DNA of 64,000 nucleotides from Legionella massiliensis (GTDB taxonomy: Bacteria > Pseudomonadota > Gammaproteobacteria > Legionellales > Legionellaceae), in contig NZ_CCVW01000001.1 of NCBI RefSeq assembly GCF_000756815.1, positions 1,540,001 through 1,604,000 of the forward strand, written 5' to 3'. Both the position numbers and the translations under genes were made by a program. Numbering within the stretch: the first letter of the stretch is position 1; each line of letters opens with the position of its first letter. Of the stretch, positions 33,490 to 43,900 are shown in pieces. Under the pieces are notes generated by a model. The model did no database searches and was not told where the DNA came from. It saw only the letters and a program-made list of their open reading frames with translations.

Positions 33490-35247
33490 TTATTCGCTTT
33501 CTAAGAAATTAAATTTATTGTTGAGATAATCTTCTCTGCATTGGATGCGCTTTAACTTACCGCTCGTTGTTTTTGGCAGTGTTTTGGCTGCAATAAAAGA
33601 GATATTTTGTGGCGAGATAAAATGCTTTTCAATAATAAGTTCGCGAATGGTTTGGCGTAATAAAGATAGATTTGTGTTCAGTTTGCTTTTTATCTCAACC
33701 AAAATAATCAAGTTCTCACTAATTTCTGTTCTTACAGAAAAAGCAGCAATGTTACCTAATTTTATTTCTCCAAGCCCTGTTTTCACTGAACTTTCAATAT
33801 CTTGCGAATAATGATTTAAGCCATTAATAATAATTAAATCTTTAATCCTACCGGTAATGAACAGCTCCTCCTTGTATTTAAAGCCTAGGTCGCCAGTGCG
33901 TACATAGTTGAAAGGGCTCTTTTCTTTAAGTTGCGCATTCAATTGTTGTTCTGATTCTTCTGAGTTATTCCAATAAGAGCGGGCAGCATTAGGACCATAA
34001 AACCATAACTCACCAATCTGACCATCGGTTAGAGGTTCTTTGGTTTCTGGGTCAGCAATGATTACCTGAGCACCAGCAGGGCAAAAACCGACGCTCACTA
34101 TTTTTTGTGCTTCACTAGAGTCAGTTGCTATTTCTGCAATATGTTTCTCTATAAGCAGCTGTTTATTAAACTCTTTATAATAAGATTTTGCAGTTGATGG
34201 CAGACTGCAAACGTAGACGACTGCCTCGGCTAAACCATAACAGGGTGTAAAAATATCTTCGGTTAAGGAGTAGTCAGAAAATTTATTATGAAAATTAGTA
34301 AAAGTGTTTGGCTCTATTGTTTCTGCGCCACAAAATGCTAGGCGCCAACTACTGAGCCCAATTCCTTCAATCTCTTCAGCAGTTACTTTGTTTGTCAGCA
34401 TTTTATAGGCGAAATCGGGGCCGCCTGAAACAGTGCCTTGATAAGTAGAAATAGCCTGTAACCAACGAGCAGGTTTTTGTAAAAAGGAAATGGGCGAAAA
34501 AAGCACAGCTCTAAACCCACCGTATAAGGGAAGGAAAATACCTGAGATCAATCCCATATCATGATAGGGGGGTAACCAGGAGACATAGATATCTTTTTCA
34601 GTAAAATGAGCGACCTCTTTTAATTGACTTAAATTAGCCAGCAGATTGCTATGTCTAATCACTACTCCCTTGGGACTTTTGGTGGAACCGGAAGTATATT
34701 GAATGTAAGCAATTTCATCGCTGGTGATCTGCGGCTTGACATAGGCAGCATGGTGCTTGTCATCGATTCTTGAGGTATTAATTATTTCTAATTGATTTAA
34801 CTGTCGCGACACATTGATTAGAGCAGGATTTAATTTAGTCCCTAGGAGAGAAATCAGTGGGCTAAATAATTTTAATTTACGTAAATTCGTCTTAATTTTT
34901 TGATTGGTTAAAAATAGCTTGGTCTGTGAGTTATCTATTATTTTTTTTAAGGTTGAAGCCATCTCCTCGTTTAAGGGTGGATAGGCGGGAACAGGGATGG
35001 CTCCGGCATATAGGCAGCCAAACAAGGCAAAAATATATTCACAGCCTGGTTCATAGAGAATAATAACTGGCTTTTGATAACTATCATGAGCTTGTAGCTG
35101 GGCTGCTATTTTTTTTGCCTGGAAATCAACCATGATTGGCGTAATTTCCTGAACAGTGCCGTCCTGTTCTATAAAGCGATATAAGGCAAGATCGGGTTTT
35201 TTTCTAATAAGCTGATCTAAACTTTCCAAAATACTTAAATTGTTCAT
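33490..35247 (-). CDS. Fatty acyl-AMP ligase (FAAL type)
   Basis: A 585-residue adenylate-forming enzyme. Motifs are YTSGSTKSPKGVV (residues 184-196), SWLPPYHDMGLISGIFLPLYGG, PCYGLAEAV, YVRTGDLGFKYKEELFITGRIKDLIIINGLNHYSQDIE, and the catalytic lysine region TTSGKLKRIQCR. The SWLPxxHDMGL block is typical of FAALs, which pass a fatty acyl-AMP to a carrier protein instead of CoA. The stop is seven bases from the start of the ACP-fused synthase, so the acyl group most likely goes to that carrier. Confidence 0.9.
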   Translation of the reverse strand: MNNLSILESLDQLIRKKPDLALYRFIEQDGTVQEITPIMVDFQAKKIAAQLQAHDSYQKPVIILYEPGCEYIFALFGCLYAGAIPVPAYPPLNEEMASTLKKIIDNSQTKLFLTNQKIKTNLRKLKLFSPLISLLGTKLNPALINVSRQLNQLEIINTSRIDDKHHAAYVKPQITSDEIAYIQYTSGSTKSPKGVVIRHSNLLANLSQLKEVAHFTEKDIYVSWLPPYHDMGLISGIFLPLYGGFRAVLFSPISFLQKPARWLQAISTYQGTVSGGPDFAYKMLTNKVTAEEIEGIGLSSWRLAFCGAETIEPNTFTNFHNKFSDYSLTEDIFTPCYGLAEAVVYVCSLPSTAKSYYKEFNKQLLIEKHIAEIATDSSEAQKIVSVGFCPAGAQVIIADPETKEPLTDGQIGELWFYGPNAARSYWNNSEESEQQLNAQLKEKSPFNYVRTGDLGFKYKEELFITGRIKDLIIINGLNHYSQDIESSVKTGLGEIKLGNIAAFSVRTEISENLIILVEIKSKLNTNLSLLRQTIRELIIEKHFISPQNISFIAAKTLPKTTSGKLKRIQCREDYLNNKFNFLESE

Positions 35248-35393
35248 AACAACGGTTGTCCCTCAAGCGATTTTGCATAAACGCGATAGCTGAGTTCATT
35301 GGCCTAGTGACCTCTAAAATCCAAGCACATTCTATATTACTCATGCTAAGTTCACCACAGATCTGGCTAGATTGCCTTTGTACTACTAACTCC

Positions 35394-35624
35394 TAATCCC
35401 CGCGGCTTGACCTATAGGTATCTACACAAATGTCTGTAATAAGGTCACGTCCCTCCTTGTTTCAACACTACGTCATCCAGAGCGCAGCGAAGGATCTCTG
35501 GGATTAGCACCGCGCCCCATTCAGGAGATCCTTCGCTGCGCTCCGGATGACGTGGCTTAGGGGGACAGAGCTGATCTATTACAAACACTTGTGTAGATAC
35601 CTATAGGTCAAGCCGCGGGAATTA
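35394..35624. repeat. Three-layer nested palindrome
   Basis: Outer layer: CCCCGCGGCTTGACC paired with GGTCAAGCCGCGGG. Middle layer: TATAGGTATCTACACAA...TGTAATA paired with TATTACA...TTGTGTAGATACCTATA. Inner layer (35,472-35,551): the GTCATCCAGAGCGCAGCG hairpin. It fills most of the region between the divergent ligase and reductase genes; about 100 AT-rich bases before the reductase remain for promoters. Each layer is found alone elsewhere, so it looks like successive insertion. Confidence 0.87.
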
Positions 35625-35729
35625 GAATATTTGGGGGGGGATTGCTAAAAAACAAATTTCTTCAATAGTCTTTAATATTTTTGTCGCAAACTGTCTTTTA
35701 CAATACACTTTTGAAATTAGCTCTTTTCT

Positions 35730-36506
35730 ATGAACACGATGGCAAGAAGAAATATTTTAATTACAGGGGCAAGTCGAGGAATTGGTGAGCAACTTGCCTT
35801 AATTTATGCGGAGGAGGGCGTTAATTTAATTTTATTAGCGCGGGATAGGGACAGGCTATCCGCTGTAGCTCAGCGCTGTTTAGCGAAAAACGCAAGAGTT
35901 CTGACTCAATGCATAGATTGTTCTGACGATATTTCTTTAAAGAATTTTATAGTAGAAATAGATGAGCAATATCCCATTGATTTAGTCATTGCTAATGCCG
36001 GAGTTTCTTGTACTCTCAGCGAAGGTTGGCAAATGGAGGATGAAAGCTTAAGAGAGGAGGTTTTACGTGTGAATGTGCAAGGAAGTCTTGCCACAATCAA
36101 TCCGCTCATTAACCGGATGATCAAAAGAAAATCAGGCCAAATTGTGTTCATGAGCTCACTAGCTGCTTTAAGAGGTTTGCCTCAGTCCCCAAGTTATTGT
36201 GCCTCCAAAGCTTATCTGAGTATTTACGCTCAATCATTAAGAGCCTGGTTAAAGCGATATAATATCCATGTTTCTGTTATTTATCCTGGTTATGTAGATA
36301 CTGATATGTCTAGAAAATTATCAGGCCCCAAACCTTTGCTGTTATCCAGTGAGAAAGCCGCGCAAGTCATCAAAAAAGGGCTCTCTCGCAATAAAGCATG
36401 TATTGCCTTTCCTCGCCCCCTGTATTGGCTTACTAGAATGAGTCACTTGCTGCCAGCTGTCTTTGTTAATTACATTTTAAATCGCTATGAATCCTGCGTA
36501 TCTTGA
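35730..36506 (+). CDS. Short-chain dehydrogenase/reductase, candidate 3-ketosphinganine-type reductase
   Basis: A 258-residue classical SDR. Cofactor motif ITGASRGIGEQLAL, NAGVS, catalytic Ser in VFMSSLAALRG and Y-x3-K in SYCASKAYLS are all present. The residue after the first strand is Arg (LLARDRDRL), as in NADPH users. The C-terminus (WLTRMSHLLPAVFVNYIL) is hydrophobic and could sit on the membrane. Divergent from the ligase/oxoamine synthase genes, it is well placed to reduce the beta-keto amine they make, as CerR/KDSR enzymes do. Function from context is inference; the SDR call is firm. Confidence 0.88.
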   Translation: MNTMARRNILITGASRGIGEQLALIYAEEGVNLILLARDRDRLSAVAQRCLAKNARVLTQCIDCSDDISLKNFIVEIDEQYPIDLVIANAGVSCTLSEGWQMEDESLREEVLRVNVQGSLATINPLINRMIKRKSGQIVFMSSLAALRGLPQSPSYCASKAYLSIYAQSLRAWLKRYNIHVSVIYPGYVDTDMSRKLSGPKPLLLSSEKAAQVIKKGLSRNKACIAFPRPLYWLTRMSHLLPAVFVNYILNRYESCVS

Positions 36507-36643
36507 ATATTCTTATCGTATCAGTTAGATTTCCATCCTTTCGGATTTTTATATGTTTTTTCTGTAAACATCCCCAAATATTACAGGACGTTATCTTGAA
36601 TAAAGTGAGCGATTTCCTTTGTATAAGTAGGTAGCTAACGAAG

Positions 36644-37873
36644 ATGAGTAAACGTAGATTTTTGCTGCTTCAAGGGGTTGCTTCTCCTTTTTTTGCACGC
36701 TTAGGCGATAAGCTTCAGGAACAAGGGCATTCTGTTTTCAAAATTAATTTTAATGGTGGTGATCTTGCCTATTGGGGAACTCGCTCTGCTTGGTCATATC
36801 GGCAAGATATCAAAGATCTTCCTGATTATTTAAATCAAAAATATTCCCAATTTGCCATTACTGATCAAATACTTTTTGGTGACTGTCGACCTATCCATCA
36901 AGTGGCTACAAGCTGTGCAATAACACCAGGTATCCGTACCCATGTCTTTGAAGAAGGGTATTTTAGGCCTTATTGGGTTACCTTAGAGCAAGGAGGGGTT
37001 AATAAAAATTCGCGCTTACCTCGTTGTTCTAAATGGTTTTGGGAGGTTGGTAAGCATGTGCCAGAGTATCAAGATGGCGTTGCTTTTTCTCCGTCATTTA
37101 GGGCCCGTGTTGTGCACGATGTTTGCTATCGTCTAGCTGGTATCTCTAATCCTATATTGTTTTCAAAGTACAAGACACACAAAGGAGTAATCGCAGTTGT
37201 CGCTGGTATGGCCTACGCTCGAAGGTTCTCTCAATTACTTATAAAAGAACGCCAGGAAGCTAAGAAAAAAATAGCAAAATTATTGGAGGAGGGTGTTCCT
37301 TACTTTTTTTTACCTTTGCAAATAAGTGATGATGCGCAAATCACCTCTCATTCTTCCTTTAGTAATATGAGCGAAGTTATTTTGACGGTAATGACCTCTT
37401 TTGCAAAAAATGTGCCTGCCAATACGAGCTTAGTTATTAAAAATCATCCCTTAGATTATGGATTAACCAATTATGCTGCCGTCATTAAAAAATTAGCTAA
37501 GGAGCTCTGCTTAGAGAATCGAATTGTTTATCTTGAAAGTGGTGATTTAAATTGCTTAGTGCAAGAGGCCTTAGGAGTGATCACTGTGAATAGTACGGTT
37601 GGCTCTTTTGCTTTAGGACTCGGTTGCCCAACTATCGCACTTGCAGATGCAATTTATAATTTACCCGATTTAACCTTTCAAGGCGCTTTGGATGATTTTT
37701 GGGGCACCCTTATAAAGCCAAACGCACAACTCTATCAGCGATTTCGTAATACTGTAATTCATACAACTCAAATAAACGGTGGTTTCTATTCTAAGTCCTC
37801 TATAAAAATGGCTGTAGAGAATTGCTTAACGACATTAACACAAAGGAAAACCTCATTAGATTTGCTACTATGA
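36644..37873 (+). CDS. kpsS: KpsS-like Kdo transferase
   Basis: A 409-residue protein of the capsule biosynthesis KpsS family. Characteristic parts are the N-terminal FLLLQGVASPFFARLGDKLQ, FGDCRPIHQVA, HVFEEGYFRPYWVTLE, VIKNHPLDYGL, VITVNSTVGSFALGLGCPTIAL and the C-terminal LDDFWG. KpsS adds the first beta-Kdo to a lipid acceptor; KpsC extends it. Here it is placed between the reductase and N-acyltransferase genes, not in a kps operon, which raises the chance that its acceptor is the lipid made by the neighbours. A one-domain KpsC-like protein is encoded near 21.4 kb. Confidence 0.88.
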   Translation: MSKRRFLLLQGVASPFFARLGDKLQEQGHSVFKINFNGGDLAYWGTRSAWSYRQDIKDLPDYLNQKYSQFAITDQILFGDCRPIHQVATSCAITPGIRTHVFEEGYFRPYWVTLEQGGVNKNSRLPRCSKWFWEVGKHVPEYQDGVAFSPSFRARVVHDVCYRLAGISNPILFSKYKTHKGVIAVVAGMAYARRFSQLLIKERQEAKKKIAKLLEEGVPYFFLPLQISDDAQITSHSSFSNMSEVILTVMTSFAKNVPANTSLVIKNHPLDYGLTNYAAVIKKLAKELCLENRIVYLESGDLNCLVQEALGVITVNSTVGSFALGLGCPTIALADAIYNLPDLTFQGALDDFWGTLIKPNAQLYQRFRNTVIHTTQINGGFYSKSSIKMAVENCLTTLTQRKTSLDLLL

Positions 37874-37913
37874 GAACAACAAAGTAAACGAGGATGATGA
37901 GAGGTAGGAGTGT

Positions 37914-39053
37914 ATGGGGGATAGAGATATTGTTGTTCGTGCTGTAACTAATTTTGTACAAAAACGCGCTTTTATTGCTGTTCCATGGACGATTCATGCC
38001 CATGACCCTAATTGGATTCCTCCGCTACGACAAACTGTGGCGAAAATGCTGAATACAAGGAAACATCCCTTTTATCAACAGGCAGAACTGGCTTTGTGGA
38101 TTGCTTATGAGGATAACCAGCCTCTAGGGCGAATTGCCGCGATCTTAAATCATCGACATAATCAATATAACCGGGAGCAAACAGTCTTCTGGGGATTCTT
38201 TGAGTCTGTAAATTGCTCAGAAGTAGCTGCTGCCTTGTTTTTAGAGGTAGAACTCTGGGCGAGAACTAAAAATGCACAACAATTAAAAGGGCCTGTTAAT
38301 CTTTCTTTGAACTATGAATGCGGCATGCAGATTTCTGCCTTTGATTCGAAACCCTTTCTGATGATGACGCAAAATCCTGAGTATTATCCTCAGCTGATCG
38401 AGTCCTTAGAACATCGCAAAGCCATCGATACCTATGCCTGGTTAATTGATTATAAAACAATCAATATTCATCCTCGGATAAGCAGGATAAGGGGAAAATT
38501 ATTAGATAACCCCGATATTGTTATGCGTCCTATTAATATGAAAAATTATTATAAAGACGCTGAAATGGTTATTGAAATCTACAATGATGCTTGGGCTGAT
38601 AATTGGGGATTTGTCCCTCAGTCTGCAGAAGAGCTTCATTATATGATTAAAGAATTAAAAAATATCATTATCTCAAAGCTTGCCTATATTATTACTGTGC
38701 AAGGAGAGCCTGCTGCTTTTTCAGTCTGCCTGCCTAATATCAATCAAGTCCTGCATACCATCCCTAATGGAAAATTGCTGCCAACTGGCCTGTTCAAGCT
38801 TTTATGGTATTTAAAGAGTCGCAAAATAAACATGGAAGGGCGTATCCCTTTGTTAGGCATTAAGAAAAAATTTAGTCATTTGCCACTAGGCTCAATGCTG
38901 TATGCAAAATACGGTGAGGTTTGTGCTGAGTTAGAGATGGGGAATATAGAGTGCTCTTGGATTTTGGAAACGAATAAGTCAATGAATTTTGCTCTAAAGC
39001 ACATCAATGCTAAACCTTATAAAACATATCGTATCTATGAGAAGATGCTTTAG
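37914..39053 (+). CDS. YghO/BcerS-like N-acyltransferase (bacterial ceramide synthase family)
   Basis: A 379-residue protein with a GNAT-like fold. The N-terminal pattern FIAVPWTIHAHDPNWIPPL, KHPFYQQAELALWIAYEDN, PLGRIAAILNHRHNQ and FFES is the hallmark of the YghO family, to which the ceramide synthase of Caulobacter belongs. Further conserved blocks are LKGPVNLSLNYECG, IYNDAWADNWGFVPQS and the C-terminal RIYEKML. The family N-acylates a sphingoid base. GGAG precedes the ATG. Lying 41 bases after the kpsS-like gene and 26 before the phosphotransferase gene, it is in one operon with both. Family membership is recalled from sequence pattern; the substrate is inferred from context. Confidence 0.8.
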   Translation: MGDRDIVVRAVTNFVQKRAFIAVPWTIHAHDPNWIPPLRQTVAKMLNTRKHPFYQQAELALWIAYEDNQPLGRIAAILNHRHNQYNREQTVFWGFFESVNCSEVAAALFLEVELWARTKNAQQLKGPVNLSLNYECGMQISAFDSKPFLMMTQNPEYYPQLIESLEHRKAIDTYAWLIDYKTINIHPRISRIRGKLLDNPDIVMRPINMKNYYKDAEMVIEIYNDAWADNWGFVPQSAEELHYMIKELKNIIISKLAYIITVQGEPAAFSVCLPNINQVLHTIPNGKLLPTGLFKLLWYLKSRKINMEGRIPLLGIKKKFSHLPLGSMLYAKYGEVCAELEMGNIECSWILETNKSMNFALKHINAKPYKTYRIYEKML

Positions 39054-39078
39054 TAGTTTTCAGATAGGACATAATTGA

Positions 39079-40587
39079 GTGTTGAGTTATTTAATATGCA
39101 TTATCAGTAGTTTTCTATTAACGTTCTTTCTGGAACGATTTCTTAAGCCAAAAACTCGCTGGGTATGGCAACGTTCCCTTGCCGCATTTTTAGTGCATAC
39201 AGGCGTGTATTTATTTGCTTTCATCTTGATAATGCTGCTTTTTCACCGCGTGTATTTTTCTTCGATCTTGGCTGCCCTTATCTTCTTGCTATTGGTATTG
39301 GTTAGTAACGCAAAATACAGGTCAATGAGAGAAGTTCTTGTCTTTCAGGATCTTGGGTATTTTACGGCTGTAATGAAACACCCCAGATTATATCTACCCT
39401 ATTTGGGGCTAGGGCGTTTTTTGCTGCTACTAGGATTGTTTTTTAGCATCGTCTATTTTGATCTGCTTATGGAGTTCTCCTTACTAGAGCTAGTGAATGT
39501 TCAGATTTTCTATTCCGTGCTAGGCGCTTCTCTTTTAATGGTCGTTCTACTATTAATGAGTAGTTATCGTTATTTGCAATTACCAACCTTTAATCCAACT
39601 ACAGATTTATTAGAGCAGGGCTTATTGAGTAGTTTTTTTTCATATAGGATGGCTGAGCGAGGAGAAAACAGTTTCATTAATGTAGCAGCGAAAATCCCAG
39701 CTAAGCCGAGCCATTCCTGCCCCAATTTGCTTGTAGTGCAGAGCGAGTCTTTTTTTGATGCCAGGTGTTTATATCCAGGAATTTCACCAGAAGTTTTAGC
39801 AGCCTTTGATAAGATAAAAGCTGCTTCGCTACAGTATGGTCGTGTTGAAGTCCCTGCCTGGGGCGCTAACACGGTGCGCACAGAGTTTTCTTTTCTATCT
39901 GGTTTAGATCTAAATAAATTAGGGGTTCATAAATTTAATCCATACAGGAAGATAACTAATCAAGCTCTTGTTACCTTGGTAAGCGAGCTGCGTCAATTAG
40001 GTTATCGTACGGTTTGTGTCCATCCCTATTCGCAAAAATTCTATTCTCGTCATAAGGTCTATCCTCTAATGGGATTTGATGAGTTCATTGATATTAGTCA
40101 GTTTAAGAAAGACGATTATATTGGTCCTTATATTGGCGATCTTGCTGTTGCAGAAAAGGTTTGTCATTTATTAGATAAATACACAGATAAACCCTTATTC
40201 ATCTTTATAATTACCATGGAAAATCATGGTCCCTTACATTTAGAACAGATTAATCCTGGAGATGAAAAGCAATTTTATCTGCAAAGCCCCCCTAAAGGAT
40301 GTGATGACTTAACCTTATATCTGCGTCATTTATCTAATGCCGATAAAATGATCCAAGTTTTATGGAATAAGTTAGATTCCTTATCGAAGAAGACTCTTTT
40401 TTGCTGGTATGGTGATCATGTTCCAATTATGTCGGAGGCTTATTCGATTTTAAGTGCTCCTGAGGGTGCTACTGATTATTTTTTATGGTCGAATCAAAAG
40501 GATTTAGATAAAAAGGCTTTAAACCAAGACCTTGCTATTTATGAATTATCTAGCTTAATCAAGTGGCATTTGTTTCAGGAGCGATAA
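39079..40587 (+). CDS. LTA-synthase-like membrane phosphotransferase (sulfatase fold)
   Basis: A 502-residue protein with five N-terminal membrane helices (to about residue 165) and a periplasmic alkaline-phosphatase-fold domain. Motifs: LLVVQSESFFDAR (metal Glu), WGANTVRTEFSFLSGL with the nucleophilic Thr, TVCVHPYSQKFYSR, IITMENHGPLH, and WYGDHVPIM with the late metal Asp-His. This matches LtaS/MdoB/phosphoglycerol transferases, which move phosphoglycerol or phosphoethanolamine from phospholipids to glycans or lipids. As the last gene of the operon it could add the head group to the lipid made upstream. The start is a GTG with AGGA upstream. Confidence 0.85.
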   Translation: MLSYLICIISSFLLTFFLERFLKPKTRWVWQRSLAAFLVHTGVYLFAFILIMLLFHRVYFSSILAALIFLLLVLVSNAKYRSMREVLVFQDLGYFTAVMKHPRLYLPYLGLGRFLLLLGLFFSIVYFDLLMEFSLLELVNVQIFYSVLGASLLMVVLLLMSSYRYLQLPTFNPTTDLLEQGLLSSFFSYRMAERGENSFINVAAKIPAKPSHSCPNLLVVQSESFFDARCLYPGISPEVLAAFDKIKAASLQYGRVEVPAWGANTVRTEFSFLSGLDLNKLGVHKFNPYRKITNQALVTLVSELRQLGYRTVCVHPYSQKFYSRHKVYPLMGFDEFIDISQFKKDDYIGPYIGDLAVAEKVCHLLDKYTDKPLFIFIITMENHGPLHLEQINPGDEKQFYLQSPPKGCDDLTLYLRHLSNADKMIQVLWNKLDSLSKKTLFCWYGDHVPIMSEAYSILSAPEGATDYFLWSNQKDLDKKALNQDLAIYELSSLIKWHLFQER

Positions 40588-40597
40588 AACTATTACA

Positions 40598-40639
40598 GCG
40601 AAACCCGGGAAGTCTGACCACTGCTCCCGGATTTCGCTT
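40598..40639 (+). terminator. Hairpin closing the lipid operon
   Basis: AGCGAAACCCGGGA pairs with TCCCGGATTTCGCT (one mismatch) 11 bases after the stop. There is no strong T-run. The remaining 270 bases to the next gene are AT-rich; I see no gene or repeat in them, only possible promoter sequence. Confidence 0.5.
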
Positions 40640-40908
40640 AAAGTACAGTTTTGAAAATCAAACTGGTCAAATTTACACGAACCCTGATTCAGGGTGATAA
40701 CTTCTCAAAATGCGTAGTCACTGTAATTTTCACTTAATTTCTTAGCACTATTCTTTCGGCTCTGATCACATGCCCAAACCGCAGTGAAACTTATTTTGTC
40801 CAAATTGGAATAAAATAGCGCCAAAAAAACTTTTTTAATGTCATTTTGTGAGGCTGACTAATTTAGCAGGGTTAGCCATTTGGAATTTTTTTTATCTATA
40901 GGTACCCT

Positions 40909-43900
40909 ATGTCACAGGAAAAAATGGAACTGGATCTTTCCCGTTCACTTGTAAAAATTACAGCATCTGTAACCCGTCCTTCCGTTTTGGAGCCATGGAA
41001 GACCCAAATTTCATCGCATACTCTTACGGGCTGCATTATCGAGCAAAATCAGGAAAAATTTATTCTGACCAGCTCAACTAAGCTCGCCCATGCAACGCAC
41101 GTTAAAGGAAACTTTTCTGAGGAATCAAATTTTCTTAGGATGGAAATAGTGACAATTGATCACAGTTGCAATTTGGCTCTGCTTAAATGTTCTGCCCCAG
41201 AGTTTGTAGAGCGAGCTGTCCCGCTGGCATTGGCTGATAAATTACCAAATAGAAGAGCAAAGGGAGAGATTCACTATATCCATGACAATTACATTTCATC
41301 GTCTCCTGCACGCATTAGAGGTATTGAGAGTAATTCCCAGGGATTTATGAAACTGTCATTTGAAAATAAGAATAATATGGATGAAGGGCCTCTTATCCAT
41401 GACAGTAAAATTACCGGGTTTTCTCTTGGTTTTGGAGATGCAATTCCTCTGCCAATAATCCAGCATTTTATTCTTCATCCTGGTGGATTTCCCATGCTGC
41501 CTTTTTCCATGCAACTTATAAAAAGTCCCTTGATGAAACAGAAATACGGATTAGTGGAAAAAAATCAGGGCGCTCTTTTGATTTTAGATACCAATCCACT
41601 CCTTCACGATGATGCTTTAAGGCCTGGTGATGTAGTGATGGCAATAGATGGCTATTCTTTGCTAACTGATGGAACAGTCAAGCATCCAGATTATGAAAGA
41701 CCTGTCTCTTATAACCATCTGATTCAAATGCACGGATTGGGAGATATGCTTGGGCTTCAAATAAAAAGGGAGCATCAGGATATAATGGTGACAACGCAGT
41801 TAAATACAAAGATTAATCAAAATCATATAGTAAAAACTAATCTAGAAAATTATGATTATTTTGCAGCACATGGCGTCATATTTGTCCCCCTTACTAAAGA
41901 GTACATTGAGGCAGCATGTCTAAATTTCCCTCATCATACAAGACAATCACCTCAATTTTTATTGCTTCAAGAAAAACTAAAGGCTCAAAAATCGGATGAC
42001 ATAAGCAAATATTTTACAGTTTGTAAGGTTATACCCTGTGAAGATACCCTTGGGCTGGAAATGTATACTAATTATGTGATTAAAACTATCAATGACCAAC
42101 CAATAAAGAATTTTAATGATTTAATTTCAATTCTCAATCAGAGACCGGAGGATGGCCTACATGCCATTGTTTTTGAAGATAACAAGCAAATGGTATTGAA
42201 ACACCTGGATGTTGCTCAGAATCTTAAATTATTAAATTCCTCAGGATACGTCACCAATGCACCTGCTTCTCTTTTGCAAAAAAACGGAAGGCCCAAGAGA
42301 AAAGTTGATTCAGATGAAAATCAAAGACCGAAAAAAAGACCTGGCATTCTAGAAGTTAACAAAGATGATGTCTCTAAGGCCATCAGTAGCATGCAAGGAG
42401 AACTTCTCCAGAAAGGATTTGATCTATTCAGCACAACAAAAGCCCTAAATTCAAACCGATTTGAAATAAGTCCTGCTCCCGAACCAATAAAAGCTGATTT
42501 GAATTGGTCAGTCGTAAAATTAAAAATAACTGTAAAAGGAATTGATTTTCAAACACCGTGGTCTGCTTCAACTCAAACTGGCGTGGGTACAGGATTCGTC
42601 ATTGAACACGAAGGGAAAAAAGTCATTATTACCAATGCACATTGTGCAACCAATATAACCCATCTTAGCGTCCAGTTTCCAAAGGATCCTACTCAATATG
42701 AAGTTAAACTTCTTGCAATCAATCATTACTATGATTTAGCCATCTTAGACTGTCAAAATCCAGAATTTCTGAACAAGGCGATTCCCATGGCGCTTGCTGA
42801 TAGTTTGCCAGAAAATCAAAATAACAAAATGGAAATAATGGTTCATGGATTTCCTGCCGGCAGAGACTTTACGGAAACTTCGGGACATATTACTCGTATA
42901 GAAACTAATATAAATGCGCATAGCCGAGAACCCATGCTTAGTTTAAAACTTGATGTTACACAACAACCTGGAAATAGTGGGGGGCCTGTCACCCACAAAG
43001 GGAAGGTGGTAGGAGTCGCTAATCAGGGGCCTACAGTAATGCAGGGTACTAGTGGTTTTGCTGGAGCAATTCCTTTACCCATTTTGAAGCACTTTCTAGC
43101 CCATCCTAAGGTGCTTCCTTCCTTGAAATTTGGTGCTATGCCTATGATAAATCCCTGTCTGAGAGAAAAATACAGTTCCGTTAATAGTAAGTTGGGAATT
43201 TTAGTAATTAAGACGGAAGAAGGTACCAGTGCTGCTGAGTCATTAAGGGTAAATGATGTCATCCTTTCCATTGACGGATACCCCGTTATGACGGACGGAA
43301 AAATGCTGCATCCCGTGTCTAAAGAGCCGATTATGTATACTCATGCAATCCAGATGCATGCTTTTGGAGAAACAGTTGAATTAGCAGTTTTGAGAGATAA
43401 AGAAATACTGACAGTAAAAATTCCCCTATTAGACAAACCACGCATGCTGGTAAAAGAACTGTATGAAGATGATAAGAATAAGCGATCTGATTATTTTGCA
43501 GCTCATGGTCTCGTTTTTGTACGCCTTTCAAAAGATTATATTAGAAAGATGGAGGCTGGTTTGGCCGGGAGTGAGCTTTATACTCTATCAAAAGAACTTG
43601 AGAATTCAAAAACGGAAAAGGTCAAACATAAGGTTGTTATATCCACGATCCTTGACTGCGAATACACCGAAGGCTATGAAAATGGTTTTAAAAATAGCAT
43701 CGTTGAAACAGTAGATGGTGTGCAGCTAAAGGATCTCTACCATCTTATGCATCTTTTAATGCAGGTTCCAGAGAATGGATTGCATACCCTTGTTCTTTCA
43801 AATAAACAGGAAATTGTATTAAAGCATCTAACTCCAGAGGAGAATAAGGCTTTATTACTGTCTTTCAGAATTGATGCACCACAAGCTCCAGAGCCACTTC

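Noticed and set aside
35455-35560. Nested palindrome considered as an rho-independent terminator between the divergent operons
   Set aside because: Both flanking genes point away from it, so no transcript would need to end there.
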